In this document: positions 7,130 through 13,084 of the stretch, in pieces
How positions within the stretch are numbered: the stretch's first letter is position 1
Layout of the letters: each line of letters opens with the position of its first letter
Assembly (NCBI GenBank): GCA_910580135.1
Contig: CAJTXC010000028.1
Coordinates: 1-13,540, forward strand
DNA length: 13,540 nucleotides
Direction of reading: 5' to 3'
DNA from: an uncultured Bacilli bacterium
GTDB lineage: Bacteria > Bacillota_I > Bacilli_A > RF39 > UBA660
Made by a program: the position numbers and the translations under genes
Notes under the pieces: generated by a model
Database searches by the model: none
What the model was told of the DNA's origin: nothing
What the model saw: the letters and a program-made list of their open reading frames with translations, nothing else

Positions 7130-9814
7130 ATGAAAAAATTAACAAGTACACAAATAAGAAAAATGTTTTTAGACTTTTTTGAAAGTAAAGGGCATTTAGT
7201 TGTTCCGTCATCATCACTTATTCCGGAAAACGATCCATCTCTTTTATGGATTAATGCTGGTGTTGCACCTTTAAAAAAATACTTTGATGGAAGAGAGGTT
7301 CCTCCAAAAAGAAGACTTACTAACGCTCAAAAATGTATTCGTACCAATGATATAGAAGTAGTTGGTGATACTTATCATCATACGTTTTTTGAAATGTTAG
7401 GAAACTTTTCTATAGGTGATTATTTTCGAGAAGAGGCATTAGGATATGCTTGGGAACTTTTAACTAGTCCAGATTGGTTTGATATTGATAAAGAAAGATT
7501 ATACGTAACAGTATATCCAGAGGATAAAGAAACATATAATACCTGGCTTTCTTTAGGATTAGACAAGTCACATATCATACCATGTGAAGGAAACTTCTGG
7601 GATATCGGACCTGGCCCATGTGGACCTGATTCTGAAATCTTCTTTGATAGGGGAGAAGAATATGATAAGAGAGGACCTGAACTAATAAGAGATGAAATAG
7701 ATAATGATAGATATATTGAAATATGGAATAACGTATTTAGTCAATTTAACCATGTTGAAGGGTTAGATAGAAAAGACTTTCCTGAACTTCCTCATAAAAA
7801 TATAGATACTGGTATGGGACTTGAAAGATTAGTTTGTACACTTCAAAATTGTAAAACAAACTATGATACAGATTTATTTATGCCAATAATAAGAAAAGTA
7901 GAAGAAATGACTGGTGTTAAATATACTGATCAAAAAGAAATTAGATCTATCGCTGATCACATTAGAACACTTACGTTCTCTTTATCTGATGGAGCAACTT
8001 TCTCTAACGAAGGAAGAGGATATGTTCTAAGAAGAATATTAAGACGTGCATCACGTTTCGGAAGAAACTTAGGGATAAATGAACCATTCATGTATAAATT
8101 AACTGATGCTGTTATTGAAATTATGGGTGAAGCTTATCCATATTTAGAAGAAAATAAGGAATTACTTGATAGACAAATCAGAAAAGAAGAAGAAGCATTC
8201 TTAAAAACTTTATCTTCTGGAGAAAAAAGATTAGAAGAATTAGTTAATAGTGGTAAAGAAATAACTGGTGAAGATGTATTTAAGTTATATGATACTTATG
8301 GATTTCCTTACGAATTAACTTCTGAAATATTAGAAGAACAAGGCATTAAAGTAAATAAAGAAGCTTTTGATAAATGTATGGAACACCAAAGGACGATGGC
8401 TCGTGAAGCTTCTAAAAAAGTATCAGGCATGAGTTCTCAAGGCGATATTGTAAACTTTAAGGATGAATGTTTATTTACTGGATATGAAAGACTAGAAGAT
8501 AAAGCTAAGGTAATCTTTGTTGGTAATAACGAAGGAAATATTGAAGATATATACTCTGAAGGAGTTGTAATCACCGATAAAACTCCATTTTATGCTACTA
8601 TGGGTGGTCAATTAGGTGATATTGGTGTAATAACGAGTGATGGTTTAAAAGCAGAAGTTTTAAGATGCGAAAAAGCTTCTAACGGACAAACTATGCATTA
8701 TGTAAGATTGCTTGAAGGAACTATCAAAGTTGGTGATATTGTGACACTTACGGTAGATAAAGAAAACAGGTTTACTACTTGTCAAAATCATTCTGCAACT
8801 CATTTACTTCAAAAATCATTGCAAGAAGTATTAGGTGATGAAGTTCATCAAGCAGGAAGCTTTGTTAATAACGAAACGTTGAGATTTGACTTTAAATATT
8901 CTAATAAAATTAGTGATGAAGAAATTATAAAAGTTGAAGAAAAAGTAAATGAAAAGATAGAAGCTTGCTTGCCAGCCGAAATAAAGGAAATGAGTATAGA
9001 AGAAGCTAGAGAGATGGGCGCTATGGCTTTATTTGGTGAAAAGTATGGAGAATTTGTGCGTGTTGTAAAATTTGGTAATTCTATTGAATTATGTGGTGGT
9101 ACTCACGTAACAAATACTGGTAACATAAGACGTTTTGCAATCAAATCAATTGAGTCTAAAGGTCTTAATGTATATAGAATAGAAGCTGTTTGCGATACCA
9201 ACTTAGAAACTGAAATATTTAAGATGATTAAGCCTTATAATGATGAAATGATTTTATTATTAACAAAAGCTAAAAAGATAATAAAAGAAGCTGATAATGA
9301 TGGCATTAAACTTAATTTGAACGCAAATATTTCTAATGAAAAGCCTGTTTGTTATAAAGATATTTTAGAAAATAAACTAGAAGTTCAAACACTTAGAAAA
9401 GAAATAGCAGAACTAGATAAAAAATATGCTGAAGAATTAACTAAAAAAACACTTGCAAAAACAGATGAATATGTAAACGAAAAGGTAAACGGTGTTTATG
9501 GGGATGTTGTTATAAAAACTTTTGAAAATGAAAACATGGCAACATTAAAATCACTTGCCTGCGCTATATCATCTAAGTTAGATAATGGTGTTGTGTTTGT
9601 TGTAAATGTTAAAGAAGATGCAATTAACTTTATTGCAAAATCAAGTGATTCGTTAAAAGATAAAATAAACGTAGGATTGTTAATTAAAGACGTAGCTAAA
9701 ATAGCTGAAGGAAACGGAGGAGGATCTCCAACGTTTGCTCAAGGTGGCGGAACAAATCCTGATAAGTTAGAAATGATTTTAACTTACGTTAAATCAAAAA
9801 TAATAGAAGAATAA
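7130..9814 (+). CDS. alaS: Alanyl-tRNA synthetase
   Basis: AlaRS charges tRNA-Ala with alanine and edits mischarged Ser and Gly. The 894 residues are full length for the family (about 880). The class II catalytic domain occupies about 1-240, with FFEMLGNFS at 86-94 and the motif 3 block GMGLERL at 228-234. The tRNA-recognition region follows to about 460. The editing domain carries the metal-site residues H554, H558 (HSATH), C655 and H659 (CGGTH). The C-terminal C-Ala domain ends with a Gly-rich block, GNGGGSPTFAQGGG, at 861-874. All key residues are present, so activity is expected. ATG 7130 follows the upstream stop with no gap and has GAGGTG at 7118-7123 inside the upstream gene. Expression should be controlled by the Ala T-box at 6353-6574. 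Confidence 0.98.
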   Translation: MKKLTSTQIRKMFLDFFESKGHLVVPSSSLIPENDPSLLWINAGVAPLKKYFDGREVPPKRRLTNAQKCIRTNDIEVVGDTYHHTFFEMLGNFSIGDYFREEALGYAWELLTSPDWFDIDKERLYVTVYPEDKETYNTWLSLGLDKSHIIPCEGNFWDIGPGPCGPDSEIFFDRGEEYDKRGPELIRDEIDNDRYIEIWNNVFSQFNHVEGLDRKDFPELPHKNIDTGMGLERLVCTLQNCKTNYDTDLFMPIIRKVEEMTGVKYTDQKEIRSIADHIRTLTFSLSDGATFSNEGRGYVLRRILRRASRFGRNLGINEPFMYKLTDAVIEIMGEAYPYLEENKELLDRQIRKEEEAFLKTLSSGEKRLEELVNSGKEITGEDVFKLYDTYGFPYELTSEILEEQGIKVNKEAFDKCMEHQRTMAREASKKVSGMSSQGDIVNFKDECLFTGYERLEDKAKVIFVGNNEGNIEDIYSEGVVITDKTPFYATMGGQLGDIGVITSDGLKAEVLRCEKASNGQTMHYVRLLEGTIKVGDIVTLTVDKENRFTTCQNHSATHLLQKSLQEVLGDEVHQAGSFVNNETLRFDFKYSNKISDEEIIKVEEKVNEKIEACLPAEIKEMSIEEAREMGAMALFGEKYGEFVRVVKFGNSIELCGGTHVTNTGNIRRFAIKSIESKGLNVYRIEAVCDTNLETEIFKMIKPYNDEMILLLTKAKKIIKEADNDGIKLNLNANISNEKPVCYKDILENKLEVQTLRKEIAELDKKYAEELTKKTLAKTDEYVNEKVNGVYGDVVIKTFENENMATLKSLACAISSKLDNGVVFVVNVKEDAINFIAKSSDSLKDKINVGLLIKDVAKIAEGNGGGSPTFAQGGGTNPDKLEMILTYVKSKIIEE

Positions 9815-9826
9815 AAGAGGTAGTAT

Positions 9827-10951
9827 ATGGAAAATGTTGAAACATTAGATTTTGATAAAAAACCAAAGAAAAAAAGAAAATTAAAAAAGCCAGTAAAGAT
9901 AGTTTTAAACTTAGTTCTATTTGTTATATTATTTATAGTAGCTATATTGATTGTTTTTAATTTTCTTTTATCTGCTCCTTCTAGTAGGAGCGAGGTAATA
10001 GAGTTTTCGGTAGATTCTGGTCAAACGGTTGATATGGTTGGAAGAAAACTTGAAAAAGAAGGAATAATACGTAGTTATTTTGCTTATAAAGTATATGTTA
10101 GAACAAGTGGTGTAAATGGATATAAAGCTGGGATTTATAAACTTGATAAGAGTTATAATCTTAAAGATATAGTTTCTATATTAACTGGTAATTATTATAA
10201 AGAAAAAGGAAGTACTATTACTTTCAAAGAAGGAAAAAACATTCGTGAAGTTGCAAAAGAAATTGCAAAAAACACTAATATTACTGAAAGTGAGTTTCTA
10301 GCAAAACTAGAAGATAGTGAATATATAGATACTTTAATAAACAAATATTGGTTTTTAACTAATGATATTAAAAATACTAATATATACTATCCTTTAGAAG
10401 GGTATTTATTTCCAAATACTTATTCTTTTAAAGAAAATGTAAATGCAGAAACTATTATTGAAACAATGCTTGATCAAACAGACAAGATATTTAGTAAGTA
10501 TAAAGCAATGATTGATAGGAGTAGTTATTCTATTAATGAAATTGTTACTCTTTCTTCTATAGTAGAAAAAGAAGGTATATATGACGATGATAGAAAAGGA
10601 ATATCTGGTGTATTTTATAACAGATTAAAAGCTGGTATGTCACTAGGCTCTGATGTTACAACTTACTATGCTTTTAAAGTTGATTTAGGAGAGCGAGACT
10701 TAACTAAAACAGAAATAAATACATATAATCCTTATAATACTAGAGGACCAGAGATGAATGGTAAATTACCGGTTGGGGCAATTAGTAATTTTGGAGAAAC
10801 TTCATTTGAAGCAGCATTAAATCCTACTAATAGTGAATATTATTATTTTGTTGCAGATAAATCTGGTAAAACACATTTTACTAAAACTTATGAAGAACAC
10901 CAAAAAGTAATTAAAGCATTAAAAGAAGCAGGAAACTGGATAGAGTGGTAA
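9827..10951 (+). CDS. mltG: Endolytic murein transglycosylase MltG (YceG-like)
   Basis: MltG cleaves nascent peptidoglycan strands at the outer face of the membrane and limits glycan length. The 374-residue protein has a Lys-rich cytoplasmic start (11-24), one membrane helix at about 24-48 and an extracellular part. The extracellular part has a LysM-like region (about 60-115) and the YceG catalytic domain (about 125-370). Family blocks are YPLEGYLFPNTY in the first half of the domain and LSSIVEKEG around E247, which aligns with the catalytic Glu of E. coli MltG; LGSDVTTYYAF and NPYNTRGPEMNGKLPVG follow. It starts 12 nt after alaS with GAGGTAG as ribosome site and ends at a terminator, making it the third gene of the T-box operon. 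In B. subtilis the orthologue (yrrL) lies between yrzB and yrrM instead, so its position here is rearranged. Confidence 0.93.
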   Translation: MENVETLDFDKKPKKKRKLKKPVKIVLNLVLFVILFIVAILIVFNFLLSAPSSRSEVIEFSVDSGQTVDMVGRKLEKEGIIRSYFAYKVYVRTSGVNGYKAGIYKLDKSYNLKDIVSILTGNYYKEKGSTITFKEGKNIREVAKEIAKNTNITESEFLAKLEDSEYIDTLINKYWFLTNDIKNTNIYYPLEGYLFPNTYSFKENVNAETIIETMLDQTDKIFSKYKAMIDRSSYSINEIVTLSSIVEKEGIYDDDRKGISGVFYNRLKAGMSLGSDVTTYYAFKVDLGERDLTKTEINTYNPYNTRGPEMNGKLPVGAISNFGETSFEAALNPTNSEYYYFVADKSGKTHFTKTYEEHQKVIKALKEAGNWIEW

Positions 10952-10978
10952 AAAAGTTACAAAAAAGTAACTTTTTTT
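10950..10978 (+). terminator. Rho-independent terminator of the T-box operon
   Basis: An 11-bp stem AAAAAAGTTAC (10950-10960) with GTAACTTTTTT (10967-10977) and an A-rich loop gives a T-tailed terminator overlapping the mltG stop codon. The A-rich 5' side means it could also work on the minus strand. Confidence 0.8.
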
Positions 10979-11017
10979 AATTTTCTTAAAATTTTTAGGG
11001 GTATTTTAAAAGTTATG

Positions 11018-11030
11018 GATAATGATTAAA
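11018..11030 (+). promoter_or_regulatory. Weak promoter predicted for the small hydrophobic peptide RNA
   Basis: GATAAT at 11018-11023 is a usable -10, placing the start near 11031, exactly where the left inverted repeat begins. At the right distance upstream there is only TTAGGG (10995-11000), a poor -35. The promoter is therefore tentative. Confidence 0.4.
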
Positions 11031-11063
11031 GTAGGAGGCAGTAAATACTAGCTTTGTTTTCCA
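11031..11063 (+). repeat. Inverted repeat, left copy, flanking the small peptide locus
   Basis: The copy begins GTAGGAGGCAG and ends TTGTTTTCCA. The right copy on the minus strand begins GTAGGAAGCAG (10 of 11 identical) and has the same 10-base end. The middle differs and is 2 nt longer here. Each copy lies directly after a -10 box. Confidence 0.75.
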
Positions 11064-11089
11064 TCTTTTTATGAAGAATAGAAAGGTGG
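11061..11089 (+). promoter_or_regulatory. Hairpin hiding the ribosome site of the small peptide
   Basis: CCATCTTTTTAT (11061-11072) pairs along its full 12 bases with ATAGAAAGGTGG (11078-11089), counting two G-U pairs, around the 5-nt loop GAAGA. The 3' arm contains most of the Shine-Dalgarno sequence AAGGTGGTGAT for ATG 11098, so translation should be blocked or slowed unless the hairpin is opened. Confidence 0.7.
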
Positions 11090-11097
11090 TGATAGTT

Positions 11098-11187
11098 ATG
11101 AGATTTAGATTTGAAATAAAGATAAGTCCAAAATTAATTATCATTCTAATACTTATAATAGTACTAGTTATTATTTTTAGTATATAA
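11098..11187 (+). CDS. 29-residue single-helix hydrophobic peptide, candidate type I toxin
   Basis: The frame from ATG 11098 to TAA 11185-11187 encodes a basic start (MRFRFEIKISPK) followed by 17 almost purely aliphatic residues rich in Ile, Leu and Val (13-29), enough for one membrane helix. The ribosome site AAGGTGGTGAT (11083-11093) is nearly ideal but sits in a hairpin. An in-frame upstream ATG at 11071 would give 38 residues, but it has no ribosome site and lies at the hairpin loop. Small basic, hydrophobic single-span peptides with occluded ribosome sites and convergent antisense RNAs are typical of type I toxins. Unlike Fst family peptides, this one lacks a charged C-terminal tail. A harmless small membrane peptide is the main alternative. 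The toxin role is inference. Confidence 0.6.
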   Translation: MRFRFEIKISPKLIIILILIIVLVIIFSI

Positions 11188-11188
11188 G

Positions 11189-11223
11189 AAAAACAGAGTT
11201 AGCGGGTAACTAGCTCTGTTTTT
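11189..11223. terminator. Bidirectional terminator shared by two convergent transcripts
   Basis: A 13-bp stem AAAAACAGAGTTA (11189-11201) with TAGCTCTGTTTTT (11211-11223), one G-U pair, encloses the 9-nt loop GCGGGTAAC. A-tracts on the 5' side and T-tracts on the 3' side make it a terminator on both strands. The loops on the two transcripts would be exact complements with a GGG/CCC core, suitable for a first kissing contact. Confidence 0.85.
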
Positions 11224-11240
11224 CAATAAAGAAACTTATT

Positions 11241-11271
11241 TGGAAAACAACTGGTTGTCGCTGCTTCCTAC
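11241..11271 (-). repeat. Inverted repeat, right copy, flanking the small peptide locus
   Basis: Read on the minus strand, this is the partner of the copy at 11031-11063. It would form the 5' end of the predicted antisense RNA. No target-site duplication is visible outside the repeats, so a simple inserted mobile element is not supported. Confidence 0.75.
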
Positions 11272-11277
11272 ATCTAT

Positions 11278-11307
11278 ATTATATAACAATAATAATTAAA
11301 ATATCAA
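11278..11307 (-). promoter_or_regulatory. Minus-strand promoter of the predicted antisense RNA
   Basis: Read on the minus strand, TTGATA (11307-11302), an 18-nt spacer and a consensus TATAAT (11283-11278) form a good SigA promoter firing towards 11271. No minus-strand ORF follows, which is why a small RNA is proposed. Confidence 0.65.
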
Positions 11308-11344
11308 TAAAAAATTAAAAACTTAAAGTAAGAAAATAGTTATA

Positions 11345-11373
11345 TTGCTATTTATTTTGATTAATGATAAAAT
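11345..11373 (+). promoter_or_regulatory. Promoter of the ireB-ruvX-DUF1292 operon
   Basis: TTGCTA (11345-11350), a 17-nt spacer and extended -10 TGaTAAAAT (11365-11373) predict a start near 11380. The AT-rich stretch between 11284 and this promoter holds nothing else that I can support. Confidence 0.65.
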
Positions 11374-11388
11374 ATAAGTATCATTAAT
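11360..11388. repeat. Perfect 10-bp dyad over the ireB promoter
   Basis: ATTAATGATA (11360-11369) and TATCATTAAT (11379-11388) are exact inverted copies around a 9-nt centre. They cover the -10 and the predicted start point, where a repressor site would lie. A purely chance AT-rich palindrome cannot be excluded. Confidence 0.5.
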
Positions 11389-11406
11389 ATGATAGGAGTT
11401 GATAAT

Positions 11407-11649
11407 ATGTCATCTACAACTTACTTGTTTAATATTGAAAATATTAACGAAGCATTAGTTAAAGAAACAATTAAAGAAGTGTGCGAAGCTTTAGAAGAAA
11501 GAGGATATAATCCAGTTAACCAATTAGTAGGTTATCTAATGAGTGGTGACCCTGGTTATATTTCAAATCATAAAGAAGCTAGAAACAAAATACTTAAGAT
11601 AGATAGAAGTAAAATTCTTGAAATATTAATAAAGGAATACCTAGATTAA
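11407..11649 (+). CDS. ireB: IreB family regulatory protein (DUF965)
   Basis: IreB is a small cytoplasmic regulator. In Enterococcus faecalis it is phosphorylated by the Ser/Thr kinase IreK and limits cephalosporin resistance. The family core is clear: EERGYNPVNQLVGYLMSGDPGYI, followed by HKEARNKI, close to B. subtilis YrzL. I place the start at ATG 11407, giving 80 residues starting MSSTTYLF, because AGGAG (11394-11398) is correctly spaced for it; the in-frame ATG at 11389 lies upstream of that site. Two Thr residues at 4 and 5 sit where the phosphorylated Thr pair of E. faecalis IreB (T4, T7) is found. That suggests control by an IreK/PrkC-type kinase, which is inferred. The stop overlaps the ruvX start by one base (TAATG). 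Confidence 0.93.
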   Translation: MSSTTYLFNIENINEALVKETIKEVCEALEERGYNPVNQLVGYLMSGDPGYISNHKEARNKILKIDRSKILEILIKEYLD

Positions 11650-12071
11650 TGAGAATAATAGGACTTGATTTAGGTACTAAAACGCTTGGAGTTGCGGTAA
11701 GTGATGCAACTGAAACAATTTCATCAGCAGTCACAACGCTTAGGTTTGAGGAAAATAAACCAGAAAATATACTTGGTGAATTAAAAAAAATAATGGATGA
11801 ATATAACGTAGGACTTATTGTTATAGGACTTCCTAAAAACATGAATAACACGTTAGGAACTGCAGTTGAAAGAACAAGAAGTTTTGTGAAGATTTTAGAA
11901 AAAGAATTTTCTTTACCAATCCACGAGCAGGACGAAAGATTATCCTCGGTTACTGCAAATAACGTTTTATTACAGGCAGATGTTTCAAGAAAAAAAAGAA
12001 AGTCCAAAGTGGACACTATAGCAGCTACAATAATTTTACAAAATTATTTAGACATAAGAAAGGGACGATAA
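11649..12071 (+). CDS. ruvX: RuvX/YqgF Holliday junction resolvase-like nuclease
   Basis: RuvX is an RNase H-fold nuclease acting on Holliday junctions; YqgF of E. coli is also tied to 16S rRNA 5' processing. The 140-residue length is typical. GLDLGTKTLGVAVSD at 5-19 gives the first catalytic Asp (D7), DERLSS at 95-100 supplies E96, and VDTIAA at 121-126 supplies D122, so the acidic triad is intact. LPKNMNNTLG at 61-70 matches the family LP.nmdG block. The ATG shares its A with the ireB stop (TAATG), implying translational coupling. DUF1292 follows one base after the stop. The order is conserved across Bacillota (yrzL-yrrK-yrzB). Confidence 0.95.
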   Translation: MRIIGLDLGTKTLGVAVSDATETISSAVTTLRFEENKPENILGELKKIMDEYNVGLIVIGLPKNMNNTLGTAVERTRSFVKILEKEFSLPIHEQDERLSSVTANNVLLQADVSRKKRKSKVDTIAATIILQNYLDIRKGR

Positions 12072-12072
12072 A

Positions 12073-12378
12073 ATGGAAAACAATAACGAAGTAAAACAAG
12101 AAAATACATTTACTATTGTAAATGATGAAGGAAAAGAAATAAAATGTGAAATACTTTTCACTTATGAAGATGAAAAGACAAAGAAAAACTACATGGCATA
12201 TACTGATAACACAACCGATGAAGAAGGAAATACTAAAGTATATGCATCAATCTTTAATCCTGAAGAAGAAAATCCAGTACTTCTTCCAATTGAAACTGAT
12301 GAAGAATGGAAACTTATCGAAGGAATTTTAACATCACTTTCAGCTCCTGAAGAAGAAAAAGAAGAAAACGCAGAATAA
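12073..12378 (+). CDS. yrzB: DUF1292 protein (YrzB-like)
   Basis: This 101-residue, very acidic cytoplasmic protein belongs to the DUF1292 family, whose function is unknown. Diagnostic stretches are FTIVNDEGKEIKCEILFTYEDEK, broken here as FTIVNDEGKEIKCE at 13-26 plus the following Phe-Thr-Tyr segment, then NYMAYTD and VYASIFNPEEENPVLLPI. The C-terminal tail is Glu-rich and probably disordered. It starts one base after the ruvX stop, with AAAGGGA (12059-12065) as ribosome site. Its stop codon lies within the loop of the operon terminator. Identification rests on both sequence pattern and position after ireB-ruvX. Confidence 0.9.
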   Translation: MENNNEVKQENTFTIVNDEGKEIKCEILFTYEDEKTKKNYMAYTDNTTDEEGNTKVYASIFNPEEENPVLLPIETDEEWKLIEGILTSLSAPEEEKEENAE

Positions 12379-12393
12379 TATCTGCGTTTTTTA
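12365..12393 (+). terminator. Strong terminator of the ireB operon
   Basis: A perfect 10-bp stem AAAACGCAGA (12365-12374) with TCTGCGTTTT (12381-12390) and loop ATAATA is followed by T residues. The stop codon of the DUF1292 gene sits inside the stem-loop. Confidence 0.9.
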
Positions 12394-12403
12394 GTGCAAT
12401 TAT

Positions 12404-12443
12404 ATGTGACAAAAACATGATTATAAATTGCTTTTTGTCACAT
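12404..12443. repeat. Perfect 12-bp inverted repeat upstream of trmR
   Basis: ATGTGACAAAAA (12404-12415) and TTTTTGTCACAT (12432-12443) are exact inverted copies 16 nt apart. The right arm overlaps the -35 region and spacer of the trmR promoter. It could be a regulator site or a weak second terminator; it does not have the spacing of a Rex site. Confidence 0.6.
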
Positions 12444-12456
12444 TTTCGATTATAAT
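12428..12456 (+). promoter_or_regulatory. Promoter of the trmR operon
   Basis: TTGCTT (12428-12433), a 17-nt spacer and consensus TATAAT (12451-12456) predict a start near 12463. The ribosome site AGGTGGT (12469-12475) precedes ATG 12482. Confidence 0.75.
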
Positions 12457-12481
12457 TAAAACTAGTTTAGGTGGTGCTAGT

Positions 12482-13084
12482 ATGGATCAAGAATATTTAA
12501 TTAGAAAAATAGAGAAGTATGCCGATGAAAAAGGCGTTCCAATAATGGAGAAGGAAGGTATAGAATTCCTAACAGAATTCATTAAGTTAAATAAGGTTAA
12601 AAACATTTTAGAAATAGGCAGTGCAATAGGATATTCTGCTATTAACATGGCTTTAGCAAGCGAAGATGTTACTGTAACAACAATCGAAAGAGATAAGGAC
12701 AGATATATAGAAGCAGTTAAAAATGTTAAGAAATTAGAACTTGATTCTAGAATAACACTTATTTTAGCTGATGCTTTAGATTTTAATACATCAGAAGAAT
12801 ATGATCTTATATTTATAGATGCGGCTAAAAGTCAGTATATTAAATTCTTTAATAAATTTTCTAAAAACTTAAGACAAAAAGGGTTCATTGTAACAGATAA
12901 CATTAACTTTCATGGGTTAACTAATTCAGATAAAAGTAAAATGTCTAGAAATTTAAGACAATTAATAACAAAACTTGAAAAGTATATTGATTTCCTTAAA
13001 ACTAACGAAGAATTCAAAACAAGGTTTTTTGAAGTAGGAGATGGAGTTGCTATTTCAAGAAGAAAGAAGAAAAAAGATGAGTAA
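12482..13084 (+). CDS. trmR: SAM-dependent O-methyltransferase, TrmR/YrrM type
   Basis: B. subtilis TrmR (YrrM) methylates 5-hydroxyuridine at tRNA position 34 to 5-methoxyuridine, which widens wobble decoding. The 200-residue protein shows a class I methyltransferase fold: the SAM motif EIGSAIGYS follows KVKNIL (about residues 38-52), TTIERD is at the second strand, ADALDF at the third and YDLIFIDAAKSQY at the catalytic/metal region, followed by VTDNINFHG. I use ATG 12482 because of its ribosome site. A TTG at 12428 would extend the frame, but that codon forms part of the promoter -35. The last 8 bases overlap the start of the next gene, a U32 protein, matching the yrrM-yrrN arrangement. A catechol-type O-methyltransferase acting on another substrate is the alternative if context is ignored. 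Confidence 0.88.
   Translation: MDQEYLIRKIEKYADEKGVPIMEKEGIEFLTEFIKLNKVKNILEIGSAIGYSAINMALASEDVTVTTIERDKDRYIEAVKNVKKLELDSRITLILADALDFNTSEEYDLIFIDAAKSQYIKFFNKFSKNLRQKGFIVTDNINFHGLTNSDKSKMSRNLRQLITKLEKYIDFLKTNEEFKTRFFEVGDGVAISRRKKKKDE

Larger units (their letters stand above)
11031..11225 (+). ncRNA. Predicted short mRNA encoding the 29-residue peptide (RNA I-like)
   Basis: A transcript from about 11031 to the terminator at 11189-11223 would be about 195 nt. It would have a 67-nt leader, the small ORF and a 3' terminator hairpin. The leader holds a 5' repeat (11031-11063) and a hairpin that buries the ribosome site (11061-11089). The boundaries come from promoter and terminator patterns and have not been measured. 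Confidence 0.45.
11186..11271 (-). ncRNA. Predicted antisense RNA convergent with the small peptide gene (RNA II-like)
   Basis: A minus-strand promoter (11278-11307) should start transcription near 11271. Transcription would run to the bidirectional terminator, giving an RNA of about 85 nt with no ATG. Its 3' end is fully complementary to the 3' end of the peptide mRNA through the terminator. Its 5' part can fold into a hairpin (GGAAGCAGC with GUUG-U-UUUCC). The arrangement parallels antitoxin RNA II of par/Fst modules. Existence and ends are predictions. Confidence 0.55.

Noticed and set aside
11061..11187. Start of the small peptide at ATG 11071 (38 residues).
   Set aside because: It is in frame but has no upstream ribosome site and lies at the hairpin; ATG 11098 has AAGGTGGTGAT at good spacing.
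11031..11271. A MITE or other small mobile element bounded by the inverted repeats.
   Set aside because: The repeats are imperfect in the middle, there is no target-site duplication, and each repeat lies precisely after a -10 box, which is better explained by transcript 5' ends.
11594..12016. A 140-codon minus-strand frame opposite ruvX.
   Set aside because: It is a shadow of ruvX, whose catalytic motifs are clear on the plus strand; no promoter or ribosome site is seen.
12146..12331. A 61-codon plus-strand frame inside the DUF1292 gene.
   Set aside because: It is an out-of-frame shadow of a recognised conserved gene.
12428..12481. Upstream TTG start extending trmR by 18 residues.
   Set aside because: The TTG is part of the predicted -35 element, the added residues do not look like the family N-terminus, and ATG 12482 has a proper AGGTGGT ribosome site.
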